In this document: one piece after another, positions 7,114-14,735 of the stretch
How positions within the stretch are numbered: position 1 is the stretch's first letter
How the letters are laid out: each line of letters begins with the position of its first letter
Virus record (IMG/VR): IMGVR_UViG_3300032288_001144
Coordinates: 1-24,897 of that record
Length of the DNA: 24,897 nt
Strand: one strand, 5' to 3'
DNA from: a virus
Position numbers and translations under genes: made by a program
The notes under the pieces: model-generated
What the model was told of the DNA's origin: nothing
Database searches by the model: none
Seen by the model: only the letters and a program-made list of their open reading frames with translations

Positions 7114-9952
7114 TCGGATCGTTTAGCACAATCGGCACCTCAATGACATCGGCTACGGGCATCTGCAGCTTGGTGCCTTTGGTCAGACGCACTTTGGTCT
7201 TCTTGGCCTGATACTTGGTCTTGAGCTCGGCGATGACCGAGTTGTAGTTGACCTGCTGCTCAGCCAGCCATGCCTTGAACGGTGTCGGCAGGAGGTAGAG
7301 GATGTTCAGGTCGGTCTCGTAGCGGCCCACAATGTCGGCGGTGCGAGGCTGTTGATCCGGCACAACCAGCTCGTCGATGCCGTTGACGTAGTCCTTGCTG
7401 CGGCGGTCGAGCGTCGATTTGATCTGCAGGATGCGGCCCAAGTTCTGGTAGGTGTAGGCAGTCACGAGGTCCATCGGGTCGAGGGACATATCAGCGCTGG
7501 CAGCCTTGTTCCCCTTGAGGATGTTCTTGAGGATGTAGCTGCGCAGGGTAGGCACGTCATAGTCGAGCAGCTGGAGGTGCTTACAGATCACAGCCGCTGC
7601 AAGAGCGGTGGCCGCTGCCGCTGACCAGAAACGGTTCTCAGGCCCGAGGTCCGCAGCGGTGTCGATCTGGCGCTGCAGCGTCTCAACGAGGAGCCGCGTC
7701 TCCGACAGGTTCGACATGACGTACTGGATGAAGATGATCCCGGCATGCCCGTAGTTGTTCTGGATTTGGTTGCTGAACGCATCGGTCAGGCGCTTGTCGG
7801 CCTTCTCGGTGAACAGCCTGCTCGTCTCGATCTCAAGAACCCTCTGCGCCTCAGCTTTCGGCATTGCCTTGGCCATCGCCACCTTGTCGATCAGGCTGCA
7901 GTTGGCTGACGAGATGAACAGCAGGTTCCACGGCTCTCCGCGGTAGCGCTCGGTGTTGCCGTTCGAGGACATCCGATTGCGCTGTTGACCGCCCGTGATC
8001 TGGTAAATAAGTTCTGAGGCGTCCTGCGGTCGGATGTTGGTGATCTCGTCCATGCAAACCGGCAGGCTGTGCATCACATCGGCGCGGTTCATCTTGGAGT
8101 TATGGGTGTCGTCCTGCTTGAGCAGCAGCTTGCGCGGATCGCCCCACGGGGACAGGGCTGCATACTGGGCGTGGGTCTTACCGAAGCCCGAGTCCTTAGA
8201 CCACAGGTGCAGGAGCGACGCGTTGATGGGGAGAAACTTCATCAGCACTGAGCCGAAACCGACGCAGGTGATGAACTGGTGCAGCTCGAACCCCGGCTTG
8301 TTGTAGAAGTTGACGGCGTCCCGCCAGCCGTCCAGCGTGCCCTTGGGCTCGAAGAAGTCAATCATACCGCGCGTTGCCGCCGACGGTGCGTTGAACTCGA
8401 CGTGGTCGGCATGGATGACCTGTCCGCCGAGAACGAAGCCCTTGAAGTCTGGTAGCCAGCCGAACTGGCGGTGTGCATTGTCAGCCTGCGTGGTGATCTG
8501 CAGGTCTTTAACCATGCTTTGTGTAAAGCTCATGATCGCATCCACTTCCCTGTTGATTGCCATAACGCCATACGTGGCGAGAACCTTGCGAAATTCGTCT
8601 TTCGACGTGACCACGTAGAGGGGGACCACAAAGGAGCGCACCCCGTCCATCGGTAGATGGTGACGCATCTCGATGACTTCACCCTGCTCGGGGTCTGTCA
8701 AGCGCCGCACAACGTAGAGATCGTTGTGCCAGACCACGCGTTCAATGACGTCTCCGTCGTCATCAGTGGCCCGGATGAAAACACCGCCGCTCTTTCCCCG
8801 GAAATAGGGGCTAGGGTACGAGGGTATCTCGTAGGTCTTCGGCGGTGCATCGGGCTGCTCGGGGTCAGCGACCTCGACGATGTTGTCCTCCGGCTCGGCT
8901 TCCTTGAACTGCTGGCCAAGCACGATGGGGGACTTGATCTTGTTCAGGTGCGGGCAGCCTGCGCAGCCACCCGGGTTGTATTCGTCGAACCGCCCACAGA
9001 GGTATGGCCCCGCGATGCGGTCAGCCTTCTTCATGGCGTCGTGCTCGTCGTAGTCGGGGTGGCCCTCAGAGACAGCACGCACAGCCCTCGGCGCATCGCT
9101 GCAGTGCTTGGCGATAGACAGCGCCGCCCGCCACATGGGTTCTTCCAGAGAGGCCCGGTTCTCTACGCAGAACGCCAGCTGGGCGCAGCCCTTGCCAGCG
9201 ATAGTCTTCTGCATAATCATTTTGAACGAGGCTTCGCGCTTCCCGATCAGGGCGTTCATCATCGCGCTGTTGGTCACTGCCGGGGTATACTTGCGCGCCG
9301 GTGCTACAAAACCCGAACCGCCTTCGACAGACGCCAGCAGGCTTGCAAAGTCAAAGAACTGCACGGGCTCGGGCTCAGATACCCCGAAGAATGATACGGC
9401 CTTGGGGTCGTCTCCTTTGTAGTTGTGCGTCCCCGGAACTCGCAGAACGCGGGCGGCGTCGGCGGTGACGTTCTCGTCGGCCTTGAACCCCTGTGCCTTG
9501 GCCAGCGCCTTGAGCTTCTCTGCCACCGGGAGCCACGTCATTAGGTCAACGGGCTGTGAGAGCGGCCAGTAGACGTGCACCCCGTACCCGGAGTTTACGA
9601 GAAACGGCTTCGGCAGCTTGTTTGTTTTGACGAAGCTCTTGAGCGCCACGATGGCAGCCGCTTGATCTGGGAAGTCCTTTGCCTTGCCCGTGCGGAGGTT
9701 AACCCCGCAGTCGAGGTCCATGTAGAACGCCCGCATCTGCTTGACGTTCTCGGCCTCACGTGAACCCGCTTCCTCGAAAGTGCCGAGGGCATAGTAGGCA
9801 TCGAAGCCGTTTTCGTCGAAGTTGTTCGCAGCCTGCTCAAGCTGCTCAATTGTGTCGTAGAACTTCTGAATGCGTCGGCCTTCGCCGAGAGCTAGAACGC
9901 AGTAGGAGCCCGCAGTGCCAAGGACGGCCTGCAAAAACGTCGATGTATTCAT
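7094..9952 (-). CDS. Primase-helicase: archaeo-eukaryotic-type primase fused to DUF927-like helicase
   Basis: A two-part replication protein of 952 residues from the ATG at 9952 (a GTG at 9961 would add three residues; the ATG has an AGAG element at better spacing). The N-terminal part carries AEP primase motifs: FYMDLDCG with metal-binding D79 and D81, SGYGVHVYW (121-129, catalytic His126) and RVLRVPGTHNYK. A Cys/His cluster follows (C319, C330, C333, H335), probably zinc-binding. The C-terminal part resembles DUF927 helicases: GW near 498, Walker A KDSGFGKT (586-593) and Walker B CMDEI (D635, E636). Expected role: primer synthesis and unwinding at the phage replication fork, with the family A polymerase encoded upstream in the same operon. 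It follows a 79-nt gap containing a stable inverted repeat, so it may be separately regulated. Domain assignment is by motif only. Confidence 0.9.
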   Translation of the reverse strand: MNTSTFLQAVLGTAGSYCVLALGEGRRIQKFYDTIEQLEQAANNFDENGFDAYYALGTFEEAGSREAENVKQMRAFYMDLDCGVNLRTGKAKDFPDQAAAIVALKSFVKTNKLPKPFLVNSGYGVHVYWPLSQPVDLMTWLPVAEKLKALAKAQGFKADENVTADAARVLRVPGTHNYKGDDPKAVSFFGVSEPEPVQFFDFASLLASVEGGSGFVAPARKYTPAVTNSAMMNALIGKREASFKMIMQKTIAGKGCAQLAFCVENRASLEEPMWRAALSIAKHCSDAPRAVRAVSEGHPDYDEHDAMKKADRIAGPYLCGRFDEYNPGGCAGCPHLNKIKSPIVLGQQFKEAEPEDNIVEVADPEQPDAPPKTYEIPSYPSPYFRGKSGGVFIRATDDDGDVIERVVWHNDLYVVRRLTDPEQGEVIEMRHHLPMDGVRSFVVPLYVVTSKDEFRKVLATYGVMAINREVDAIMSFTQSMVKDLQITTQADNAHRQFGWLPDFKGFVLGGQVIHADHVEFNAPSAATRGMIDFFEPKGTLDGWRDAVNFYNKPGFELHQFITCVGFGSVLMKFLPINASLLHLWSKDSGFGKTHAQYAALSPWGDPRKLLLKQDDTHNSKMNRADVMHSLPVCMDEITNIRPQDASELIYQITGGQQRNRMSSNGNTERYRGEPWNLLFISSANCSLIDKVAMAKAMPKAEAQRVLEIETSRLFTEKADKRLTDAFSNQIQNNYGHAGIIFIQYVMSNLSETRLLVETLQRQIDTAADLGPENRFWSAAAATALAAAVICKHLQLLDYDVPTLRSYILKNILKGNKAASADMSLDPMDLVTAYTYQNLGRILQIKSTLDRRSKDYVNGIDELVVPDQQPRTADIVGRYETDLNILYLLPTPFKAWLAEQQVNYNSVIAELKTKYQAKKTKVRLTKGTKLQMPVADVIEVPIVLNDPNGEQDK

Positions 9953-9977
9953 TGCCGCCACTCTACTAGGTTGGGTT

Positions 9978-10017
9978 GCCGCGACGAGGCGAGGTTGTTT
10001 TTATACCCCGTCGCGGC
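9978..10017 (-). promoter_or_regulatory. Long inverted repeat in the leader of the primase-helicase gene
   Basis: GCCGCGACG (9978-9986) and CGTCGCGGC (10009-10017) form a perfect 9-bp GC-rich stem around a 22-nt loop. It lies in the largest gap of the leftward block, between the stop of the SSB-like gene (10032) and the primase-helicase start (9952). In the leftward RNA the loop contains an A-rich stretch (GGTATAAAAACAACC). No U-tract follows the stem, so it is not a classical terminator. It could be an RNA processing or stability element, a translational control hairpin, or a DNA site. Confidence 0.5.
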
Positions 10018-10031
10018 CAGCCTATTAAGGA

Positions 10032-10922
10032 TTACTCGTCGTCCCATTCCGAAACAAGAGCGGAGAGGTTGCTCTTGTCAGTCGGCGGAGGCGCAGCCTT
10101 CTTGGCTTCGGCCTTTTTCGGCTCTTCCACCTCGTCATCGACGATGATCTTTTCCTTGGCAGGGTTGTAGCTCTTGGTCCCTGCAGCGGAATCCTTCTTG
10201 CCGCCCGTCGGCGAGACGGTCAGCGTGATGGCCTTGACTGCATCTTCGCTGTCCTTGGCCGCAACAGCAGCTTCCAGCTCATCACCAGTCAGAGGTCGCA
10301 CGGGCTTGAAGAACAGCTTCGGCGTCTCCGCGTCCTCGTCAAAGCGCATCTCAGTCATGACCGCGATGATCGGCGTGTCGTGTGCATCGAGGAACTTGGC
10401 ATAGGCTTGCATGCCCATGTCGCCGCCCTTGGCTTCGCCGAAGATGGAGGTCGCGGGCAGCTGCAGCTGGTAGACCTCGTCCGGCTTACCCTCGAGAGTG
10501 ATGGCCAAGCGCTGGTTGAAGCGGCACGCACGTCCGTTGTTTGCACCGGAGCCCTTCACGTTCATGGGGCAGTCGGCGCAGCGCGATGCCTTACGCTGAT
10601 CCGCCGGAACATCGGGGGCCGGGGTCTTGGTGTCCACCGACCAGCATACGGGCGGAGAGGTGCTGTTCGGGTCGTAGGTGCCCTCATAGTAGGTCCGCGA
10701 GATCGACGCAGCGTTCACGACAACCATGTTCATGGTGTCGGACTTGGACACGGAGACCTGCTCACCGTCCACGAAAAGACGGAACTTGCCGCCCTTGATC
10801 GAGAGGCGCTTGCCTGCACTGCCGACGCCACCCGAGAGGGTTTTGTTCATCGCCTGCAGCGACTTGAAGAGGTCGCTGTTTGCAAGGGGGTTGTTGCCGC
10901 CAAAAAGGGTCATTTCACCCAT
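10032..10922 (-). CDS. Putative single-stranded DNA-binding protein
   Basis: 296 residues. The C-terminus is very acidic and ends SALVSEWDDE, the kind of tail used by SSB and gp2.5/gp32-type proteins to bind replication partners. Before it lies a disordered Lys/Ala/Pro/Glu linker (about 245-285). The N-terminal two thirds contain beta-rich stretches (GGKFRLFVDGEQVSVS; TMNMVVVNAASISRTYYEG) and four cysteines, C93, C115, C118 and C133, that could hold a metal, as zinc does in T4 gp32. The start has a good SD (GGAGA) that overlaps the TGA stop of the preceding Acb2-like gene. Its place directly before the primase-helicase supports a role at the replication fork. The family is not certain; assignment rests on the acidic tail, the composition and the neighbours. 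Confidence 0.6.
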   Translation of the reverse strand: MGEMTLFGGNNPLANSDLFKSLQAMNKTLSGGVGSAGKRLSIKGGKFRLFVDGEQVSVSKSDTMNMVVVNAASISRTYYEGTYDPNSTSPPVCWSVDTKTPAPDVPADQRKASRCADCPMNVKGSGANNGRACRFNQRLAITLEGKPDEVYQLQLPATSIFGEAKGGDMGMQAYAKFLDAHDTPIIAVMTEMRFDEDAETPKLFFKPVRPLTGDELEAAVAAKDSEDAVKAITLTVSPTGGKKDSAAGTKSYNPAKEKIIVDDEVEEPKKAEAKKAAPPPTDKSNLSALVSEWDDE

Positions 10923-10933
10923 AGTAGTTCTCC

Positions 10934-11188
10934 TCAGTTTTTGTTGAACGCGGGTTTAGTCGCGGCTTTCACCGCCCACATCGCCGCATCTTCGATGTGA
11001 GTTTGCGCGAGCGCTTTGAGACGGGCGACTTCCGCTGCCCGCACAAGCTGCTCTTCTGTCTCGGCCCCGAGGGACGGAATCTCGTCAATCAGGTCGATCA
11101 GGTCCGCAGCCTGCTGTTTGATCTGATGGACGATGTCGTTGCCAGACGGGTTGAAGCTAACTCCGACCCGATAATCACCTTTGGTCAT
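10934..11188 (-). CDS. Acb2/Tad1-like small helical protein; candidate anti-CBASS cyclic-nucleotide sponge
   Basis: 84 residues, nearly all helical. Near the N-terminus is VSFNPSGNDIVHQIKQQA followed by LIDLIDEI. The C-terminal helix carries ALAQTHIEDAAMWAVKAATK. This pattern (an FNPSG turn, a first helix with a conserved Lys, and a C-terminal T-x-x-E-x-A-x-MW-x-VKA-x-TK signature) matches my recollection of the Acb2/Tad1 hairpin family. Characterised members bind cyclic oligonucleotides made by CBASS immune cyclases and so block effector activation. Binding here is inference; many family members are untested. The start overlaps the upstream HTH gene by ATGA and has SD GGGAG, and the stop overlaps the SD of the SSB-like gene, so it would be made with early replication proteins, suitable for early counter-defence. 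Confidence 0.68.
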   Translation of the reverse strand: MTKGDYRVGVSFNPSGNDIVHQIKQQAADLIDLIDEIPSLGAETEEQLVRAAEVARLKALAQTHIEDAAMWAVKAATKPAFNKN

Positions 11189-11415
11189 TCGCGATCTCCC
11201 AGATCGAGCTCCAGTTGCACGGGCTCTTTGTGCCCGCTGGTTAGTGCGGTCTCAACTTCCGGCAAATTGAACCGGTAGGTGTTTCCGATCTTGAGGTACG
11301 TGTGCTTCGGGATCGCACCCGTCTTGACCCACGTGCGCACGGTTGCGACAGACACGATGAAGCGCTTAGCGACAACCTCGATGGTCACGAAGGGGGTTTC
11401 GGTTTCAGTGGTCAT
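11185..11415 (-). CDS. Excisionase/MerR-like helix-turn-helix DNA-binding protein
   Basis: 76 residues. TIEVVAKRFIVSVATVRTWV (about 11-30) is a typical winged-helix/MerR-type recognition unit: a helix with Val-Ala, a turn, then 'S-x-A-T-V-R-x-W'. A short wing (YLKIGNTYRF) and a helix (LPEVETAL) follow, as in the HTH_17/excisionase fold. Its role could be recombination directionality, transcription control or a replication accessory function; sequence alone does not decide. No integrase is seen in the window, so calling it an excisionase would be premature. Its ATG overlaps the stop of the preceding coiled-coil gene by one base (TAATG). It is one candidate binder of the dispersed 18-bp palindromes. 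Confidence 0.78.
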   Translation of the reverse strand: MTTETETPFVTIEVVAKRFIVSVATVRTWVKTGAIPKHTYLKIGNTYRFNLPEVETALTSGHKEPVQLELDLGDRE

Positions 11416-11843
11416 TACTTCTTCCTCACAGTGATGACGTACTCGCTGTCCACGTTCAGGCCGGGAGGCAGCACGTCGGGGTTTTCTTCGAGGAACTGCT
11501 TCACCGAGGTCTGGTTCAGGCGCTTCTCGTAGAACTCAGGGACACCGTGCTCCAAGATGAAGCGGTTCATCGAGTCCCAGTCATTCGTCCAGTAGCGCGT
11601 CTTGATGCCACGGTAGAACAGTCCGGCTTGGGTGCGGACACTGTCAACGCCCTGCTTCTTGCAGTAGTCGAGCAGTGCCGACTTGATCGCGTTGAGCTGT
11701 GCTTCCAGCTTGGAGTCTTCCTGTTCGAACTGCGCTTTGAGCTCGGCCCGCTTTTCACGGATTTTCAGGTAGACTTTTGTGAACTTCTCCGGGGACACTT
11801 CTTCCTCAGCTTGGGCGTCCTCGGTTGTATTTTCCTCAGTCAT
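11415..11843 (-). CDS. Coiled-coil phage protein of unknown function (Gam/Gp157-like layout)
   Basis: 142 residues. An acidic N-terminus leads into a coiled coil (about 18-62, rich in Lys, Glu and Leu). A compact C-terminal domain follows with TRYWTNDWDSMNRFI and FLEENPDVLPPGLNVDSEY, ending in basic VRKK. A long helical hairpin plus a small terminal domain recalls Gam-type nuclease inhibitors or Gp157-type proteins, but I cannot see a defining motif, so this is only a resemblance of layout. The C-terminal block looks highly constrained and I believe similar proteins occur in other phages. The start has SD AGGAGA. It follows the helicase gene after the 50-nt gap that holds a candidate promoter, and opens the sub-cluster coiled-coil, HTH, Acb2-like, SSB-like. 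Confidence 0.65.
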   Translation of the reverse strand: MTEENTTEDAQAEEEVSPEKFTKVYLKIREKRAELKAQFEQEDSKLEAQLNAIKSALLDYCKKQGVDSVRTQAGLFYRGIKTRYWTNDWDSMNRFILEHGVPEFYEKRLNQTSVKQFLEENPDVLPPGLNVDSEYVITVRKK

Positions 11844-11872
11844 AGTGGTTCTCCTGCACTATCAAGACATGA

Positions 11873-11901
11873 CATTTAGTTACATTCTTTGCACTAGTCA
11901 A
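11873..11901 (-). promoter_or_regulatory. Candidate internal leftward promoter before the coiled-coil/HTH/Acb2-like/SSB-like cluster
   Basis: On the leftward strand TTGACT (11901-11896) is followed after exactly 17 nt by TAAATG (11878-11873). The -35 is close to consensus but the -10 matches TATAAT at only three positions. The site lies in an AT-richer 50-nt gap, one of only four gaps longer than 25 nt in the block, and the -35 overlaps the helicase stop codon. Plausible but weak. Confidence 0.3.
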
Positions 11902-13429
11902 GCATTTCTTTATAAAGATCGACAACCTTTGTGTGGACGTCAATCTTCTCATCAAGCAGTTTATAGACACGACGTTCTACGCCAGAACCTTGCAGCTGCA
12001 CCACGGTGCACTTGTTGGACTGACCCTTGCGGTGCACCCGGGCGTTGGCCTGTGCGTAGGTCTCGAGCGAGGATGTCGGTGCCCACCAGACCACAGTGTT
12101 AGCTGCTGTCAGCGTCACGCCGTGCGCTGCAGCCTGCGGCTGGATCACAAGCACCCGAGGGTTCGGGTCGGTCTGGAACCGCTTGAAGATGTCGGTCCGC
12201 GCCCCGGCGGAGACGTCACCCCTGATAACTTCGCAGGTGATGCCATCCTTGGTCAGCTTCTCGGACAGCATGTCGATGACGTGCTTGAACGGCACGAACA
12301 CCAGAACCTTGTGCGTGCTCTCGTCGATAGTCTCCTTGAGCACCTTGTAGCGGTTGTTGATGTCGAACTGCACTGTCTCGCCGGATTCGGTGTAGCTCGC
12401 ACCTGCAGAAATTTGGAGCAGCTTGCCCATCATCACAGCCGCGTTCACAGCCGTGATCTGCTCTCCGGCCACCTCCATGACCATCTGGCTCTTGAGACGC
12501 TTGTAGAACGTCTCCTGCTGCTTCGTCAGAGGCACGTCACGCTTCACGTAGACCATGTCGGGTAGGTCGAGGCACTCTTCCTTGGTGAAGCGCACAGCGG
12601 GCTGCAGCGCGCGATACACGAGCTCCGTTGATGTCTTCTTCGGCTTCCAGCGGAACTGCGACTCCTTGTACATCACCATGTCCTTCCACGCCCCGAAGAA
12701 GCGCGGCACCCCGGTCGGGTTGACAAGTTTGGCTAGGCCATAGGCGTCCTCTGGCCCCTGCGCTGCAGGCGTACCGGTCATCATCCAGAGCCAGCTCTCA
12801 GGTTTGACCAGCGAGTTCAGCACCTTCCAGCGCGTGCTCTGCGAGTTCTTGTAGTGGCTGGCCTCGTCGATGATGAACAGATCGTAGCCCGCAGCGATGA
12901 TGTCTTCTTTGACGATCTCCAGACCATCGTAGTTGATGATGAGGAAGTCGGGCTTGCCTGCGATGATCTGCTTGCGCTGTTTGGCGGTGCCGTAGGCGAT
13001 ACCCACGGTCCGGTGCATGGCGAAGGAGAACAAGTCCGCACGCCACGCGCTGTCCATGATCGAGATCGGGCAGACCACCAAGGCACGTTTGATAATGCCC
13101 TGCTTCATCAGGAAGTCCGCCGCCCAGATGGCCGACGCTGTCTTGCCTGTCCCGGCCTCGTTGAAGCAGAAGGCCCGCTGGTTCAGGGTCAGGAACGACG
13201 CCGTCGTCTTCTGGTGCGCCATTGGCGCATACTTGCCAGTCCAGCTGTATCGGCCCTCGATGGGGGATGGCACCTTTATGTTCAGGCCGCGCAAGGTCTG
13301 TGCCTCTTGCACACCCCAGTTGACGACGACCTCGTGCTCGCCGATCACCTTGCTCTTTGGGATGATCGTAGAGACTTGTTTTGGATTGCGTAGCTTGAGA
13401 AGCAACGCCTTATTGTCGATGATCTGCAT
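11894..13429 (-). CDS. SNF2-type superfamily 2 DNA helicase/translocase
   Basis: 511 residues from the ATG at 13429, chosen because it has SD CGGAG 6 nt upstream; an upstream GTG at 13474 would add 15 residues with no SD and would run through the palindrome. Helicase motifs in order: a Q-like motif YAPMAHQKTT near 68-77; Walker A NEAGTGKT (90-97); ALVVCPISIM (motif Ia); IIDEAS (186-191, motif II with Ser in place of His); MTGTPAAQG (217-225, motif III); FVPFK in the second RecA fold; and QANARVHRKGQ (460-470, motif VI with the arginine finger region). The last motif is typical of the SNF2 family. Likely an ATP-driven dsDNA translocase used in replication, recombination or fork remodelling. 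A GTTAG-N8-CTAAC palindrome lies exactly 15 nt before its ATG, suggesting local regulation. Confidence 0.9.
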   Translation of the reverse strand: MQIIDNKALLLKLRNPKQVSTIIPKSKVIGEHEVVVNWGVQEAQTLRGLNIKVPSPIEGRYSWTGKYAPMAHQKTTASFLTLNQRAFCFNEAGTGKTASAIWAADFLMKQGIIKRALVVCPISIMDSAWRADLFSFAMHRTVGIAYGTAKQRKQIIAGKPDFLIINYDGLEIVKEDIIAAGYDLFIIDEASHYKNSQSTRWKVLNSLVKPESWLWMMTGTPAAQGPEDAYGLAKLVNPTGVPRFFGAWKDMVMYKESQFRWKPKKTSTELVYRALQPAVRFTKEECLDLPDMVYVKRDVPLTKQQETFYKRLKSQMVMEVAGEQITAVNAAVMMGKLLQISAGASYTESGETVQFDINNRYKVLKETIDESTHKVLVFVPFKHVIDMLSEKLTKDGITCEVIRGDVSAGARTDIFKRFQTDPNPRVLVIQPQAAAHGVTLTAANTVVWWAPTSSLETYAQANARVHRKGQSNKCTVVQLQGSGVERRVYKLLDEKIDVHTKVVDLYKEMLD

Positions 13430-13444
13430 GTTGTTCTCCGAGGT

Positions 13445-13462
13445 GTTAGGCTTGTGCCTAAC
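13445..13462. repeat. Dispersed palindrome GTTAG-N8-CTAAC, copy 2 (15 nt before helicase ATG)
   Basis: GTTAGGCTTGTGCCTAAC, the most symmetrical copy (7-bp arms, 4-nt centre). It overlaps the stop codon of the preceding 85-residue gene and ends 15 nt before the helicase ATG, just upstream of its SD. On the plus strand the palindrome is followed by TC and seven T residues, so it could also stop antisense (rightward) transcription. Confidence 0.75.
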
Positions 13463-13715
13463 TCTTTTTTTCACCGGGCTTGTGACCGTTCCGGCTTCGG
13501 TTCTTCGAGGGTGACTCCAGTTTGTAGCCGTCGGCGTTGGTCCCGCCTTTGGCCAGAGCCTTCTTGTGGCTCACGTCCTTGCCCGCGCGGTCCACACCCT
13601 TCTTGTCCAGTGCGCGCCGGGCGCGTTGGCGCTCCATGCGATCCTCGTGTTCACCACGCTCTTTCTGCTTCTGGTACTCATGCTTATAGGGGCGAGGCGA
13701 TTTCGTGTACGGCAT
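13458..13715 (-). CDS. Small basic HNH-like protein
   Basis: 85 residues, very rich in Lys, Arg and Gly. After a charged helix (about 11-40) comes DVSHKKALAKGGTNADGY and then SKNRSRNG. A 'D-x-S/D-H ... GG-x-N ... N-R' arrangement (D47, H50, G57-G58, N72) is the core of the HNH/beta-beta-alpha-metal nuclease fold. The protein is half the usual length and has no cysteines, so the zinc-binding knuckles of many HNH enzymes are absent. It could be a minimal HNH nuclease, a degenerate member, or a non-catalytic DNA-binding protein. The ATG follows the preceding gene's stop by 2 nt; its stop codon is inside palindrome copy 2. It sits between recombination-type genes (PD-(D/E)XK nuclease and SNF2 helicase). 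Confidence 0.65.
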   Translation of the reverse strand: MPYTKSPRPYKHEYQKQKERGEHEDRMERQRARRALDKKGVDRAGKDVSHKKALAKGGTNADGYKLESPSKNRSRNGHKPGEKKS

Positions 13716-13717
13716 GG

Positions 13718-14068
13718 CTAACCTGTGCGATTAGAGTTGAACGTGTTGTGCAGTATACCACGTGCGAACTCCTCGCGCACCATTCTCCGTAGCCCTTCCA
13801 TCTCGTCTCTGATGATGTTTTTCACCATGTAGGTGACGTTGTTCTTGAAGGTTTCGGAGTGCACGAACTGCAGGACCAGCTGATCCCGCACGACCATGGC
13901 GGTGAAAGGCATATTGCCGGACGCGACAGCGCTGTGCACCGAGCCCTTGGAACCAATAGAGTCGCCGAACATGAAGTCTGCCAGCGCCCGTGCCAGCTTC
14001 TCTTGGATATGCTGCTCCAACAGCAGGGCGGTGTTCGCCGCCTCGTCCATGCTCACTTCGTCGCTCAT
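13718..14068 (-). CDS. Hypothetical helical protein between nuclease genes
   Basis: 116 residues from the ATG at 14068, which follows the nuclease stop codon by one base (TGACATG) and has SD-like GGTGG. The frame is open further upstream, but that part only shadows the nuclease gene. The N-terminus is acidic and helical (MDEAANTALLLEQHIQEKLARALADF). The middle holds a small beta segment (FTAMVVRDQLVLQFV), and the C-terminal half is helical and charged (MVKNIIRDEMEGLRRMVREEF). There are no cysteines, membrane segments or nuclease motifs. It may be a partner of the neighbouring PD-(D/E)XK nuclease, but this is only proximity. I do not recognise the family. Confidence 0.65.
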   Translation of the reverse strand: MSDEVSMDEAANTALLLEQHIQEKLARALADFMFGDSIGSKGSVHSAVASGNMPFTAMVVRDQLVLQFVHSETFKNNVTYMVKNIIRDEMEGLRRMVREEFARGILHNTFNSNRTG

Positions 14069-14069
14069 G

Positions 14070-14735
14070 TCATCCACCGTTGTGAGGGCATTCGGTAACA
14101 GGGCAATGCTTTCGGCACAGCCCCGACGGCTTCGGGTTCCACACGTCGTTCTCGAAGGCTTTCTCGAGGGACGCATACTTCTCGATCCATGGTCTCCACA
14201 GAACACCCTCGTCGCTCACGCTGTAGTCCTGCTTGACGATATCGTTGGCGATGGTGAACAGCAGAGCGCCCTTGACCTTCTTGACCTGCGGGAAGTGCTT
14301 GAAGATGGCCAGAGCCATGAGCTGCAGCTGTCCCGTGTCTGCGTACTTCGCACTCTTGCCCGTCTTGTAGTCGATGTAGCGGGCGGTATCCCCGTTAATC
14401 ACGATCAGGTCGGCGACGCCGCGGAACCACACAGCCTTGTCGAAGTAGCCGCAGGCTTCCAGATCAGCGTTCAGGCCCATCTTAAGTTCGCAGTGCTTCT
14501 GTCCCGGCATGTCAGCCAGCTTCTTCATGGTCTCTTCCATGAACGAGAACTGCGGTGGCAGGGCCACTCCGTCTTTGATGTAGTTCTCGCAGGCCGTGTG
14601 AAACTCCTTGCCGTAAAGGGTGGCGGGTGTGTCCTTGAACGGGAACTGCTTGAGGACGTTGACGTGGTAGAACTGCTTGGGGCAGGTCTCGAACGCTTTG
14701 ATCCGGCTGTAAGACCATGCCCCTGCTTTGCTCAT
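14070..14735 (-). CDS. PD-(D/E)XK nuclease, Cas4/RecB-like
   Basis: 221 residues from the ATG at 14735, which overlaps the upstream stop as ATGA; a GTG nine codons earlier has no support. Motifs match the Cas4/RecB nuclease group: WSYSRIKAFETCPKQFYH at the N-terminus, a conserved His46 in YGKEFHTACENY, Asp109 in GVADLIVI, D122-YKTGK (122-127), and QLQLMALA (136-143). Cysteine 18 plus C207, C211 and C216 near the C-terminus are placed like the four cysteines that hold an iron-sulfur cluster in Cas4/AddB-type nucleases. Likely an exonuclease for replication-coupled recombination or DNA-end processing, working with the nearby SNF2 helicase. No CRISPR array or Cas1/Cas2 is seen, so a CRISPR adaptation role is not supported. 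Confidence 0.88.
   Translation of the reverse strand: MSKAGAWSYSRIKAFETCPKQFYHVNVLKQFPFKDTPATLYGKEFHTACENYIKDGVALPPQFSFMEETMKKLADMPGQKHCELKMGLNADLEACGYFDKAVWFRGVADLIVINGDTARYIDYKTGKSAKYADTGQLQLMALAIFKHFPQVKKVKGALLFTIANDIVKQDYSVSDEGVLWRPWIEKYASLEKAFENDVWNPKPSGLCRKHCPVTECPHNGG

Noticed and set aside
11185-11415. Naming the HTH protein as excisionase (xis)
   Set aside because: The fold fits, but no integrase or attachment site is visible in the window.
13445-13471. Rightward intrinsic terminator (palindrome copy 2 plus seven T)
   Set aside because: No rightward gene precedes it; recorded only as a possible antisense stop, because the palindrome is better explained as a member of the dispersed family.
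13430-13474. GTG start at 13474 for the SNF2 helicase
   Set aside because: No SD, and it would translate through the palindrome; the ATG at 13429 has CGGAG at good spacing.
14069-14206. Upstream extension of the 116-residue gene to 162 residues
   Set aside because: The extra residues are an out-of-frame shadow of the nuclease gene; the ATG at 14068 sits right after the nuclease stop with an SD-like GGTGG.
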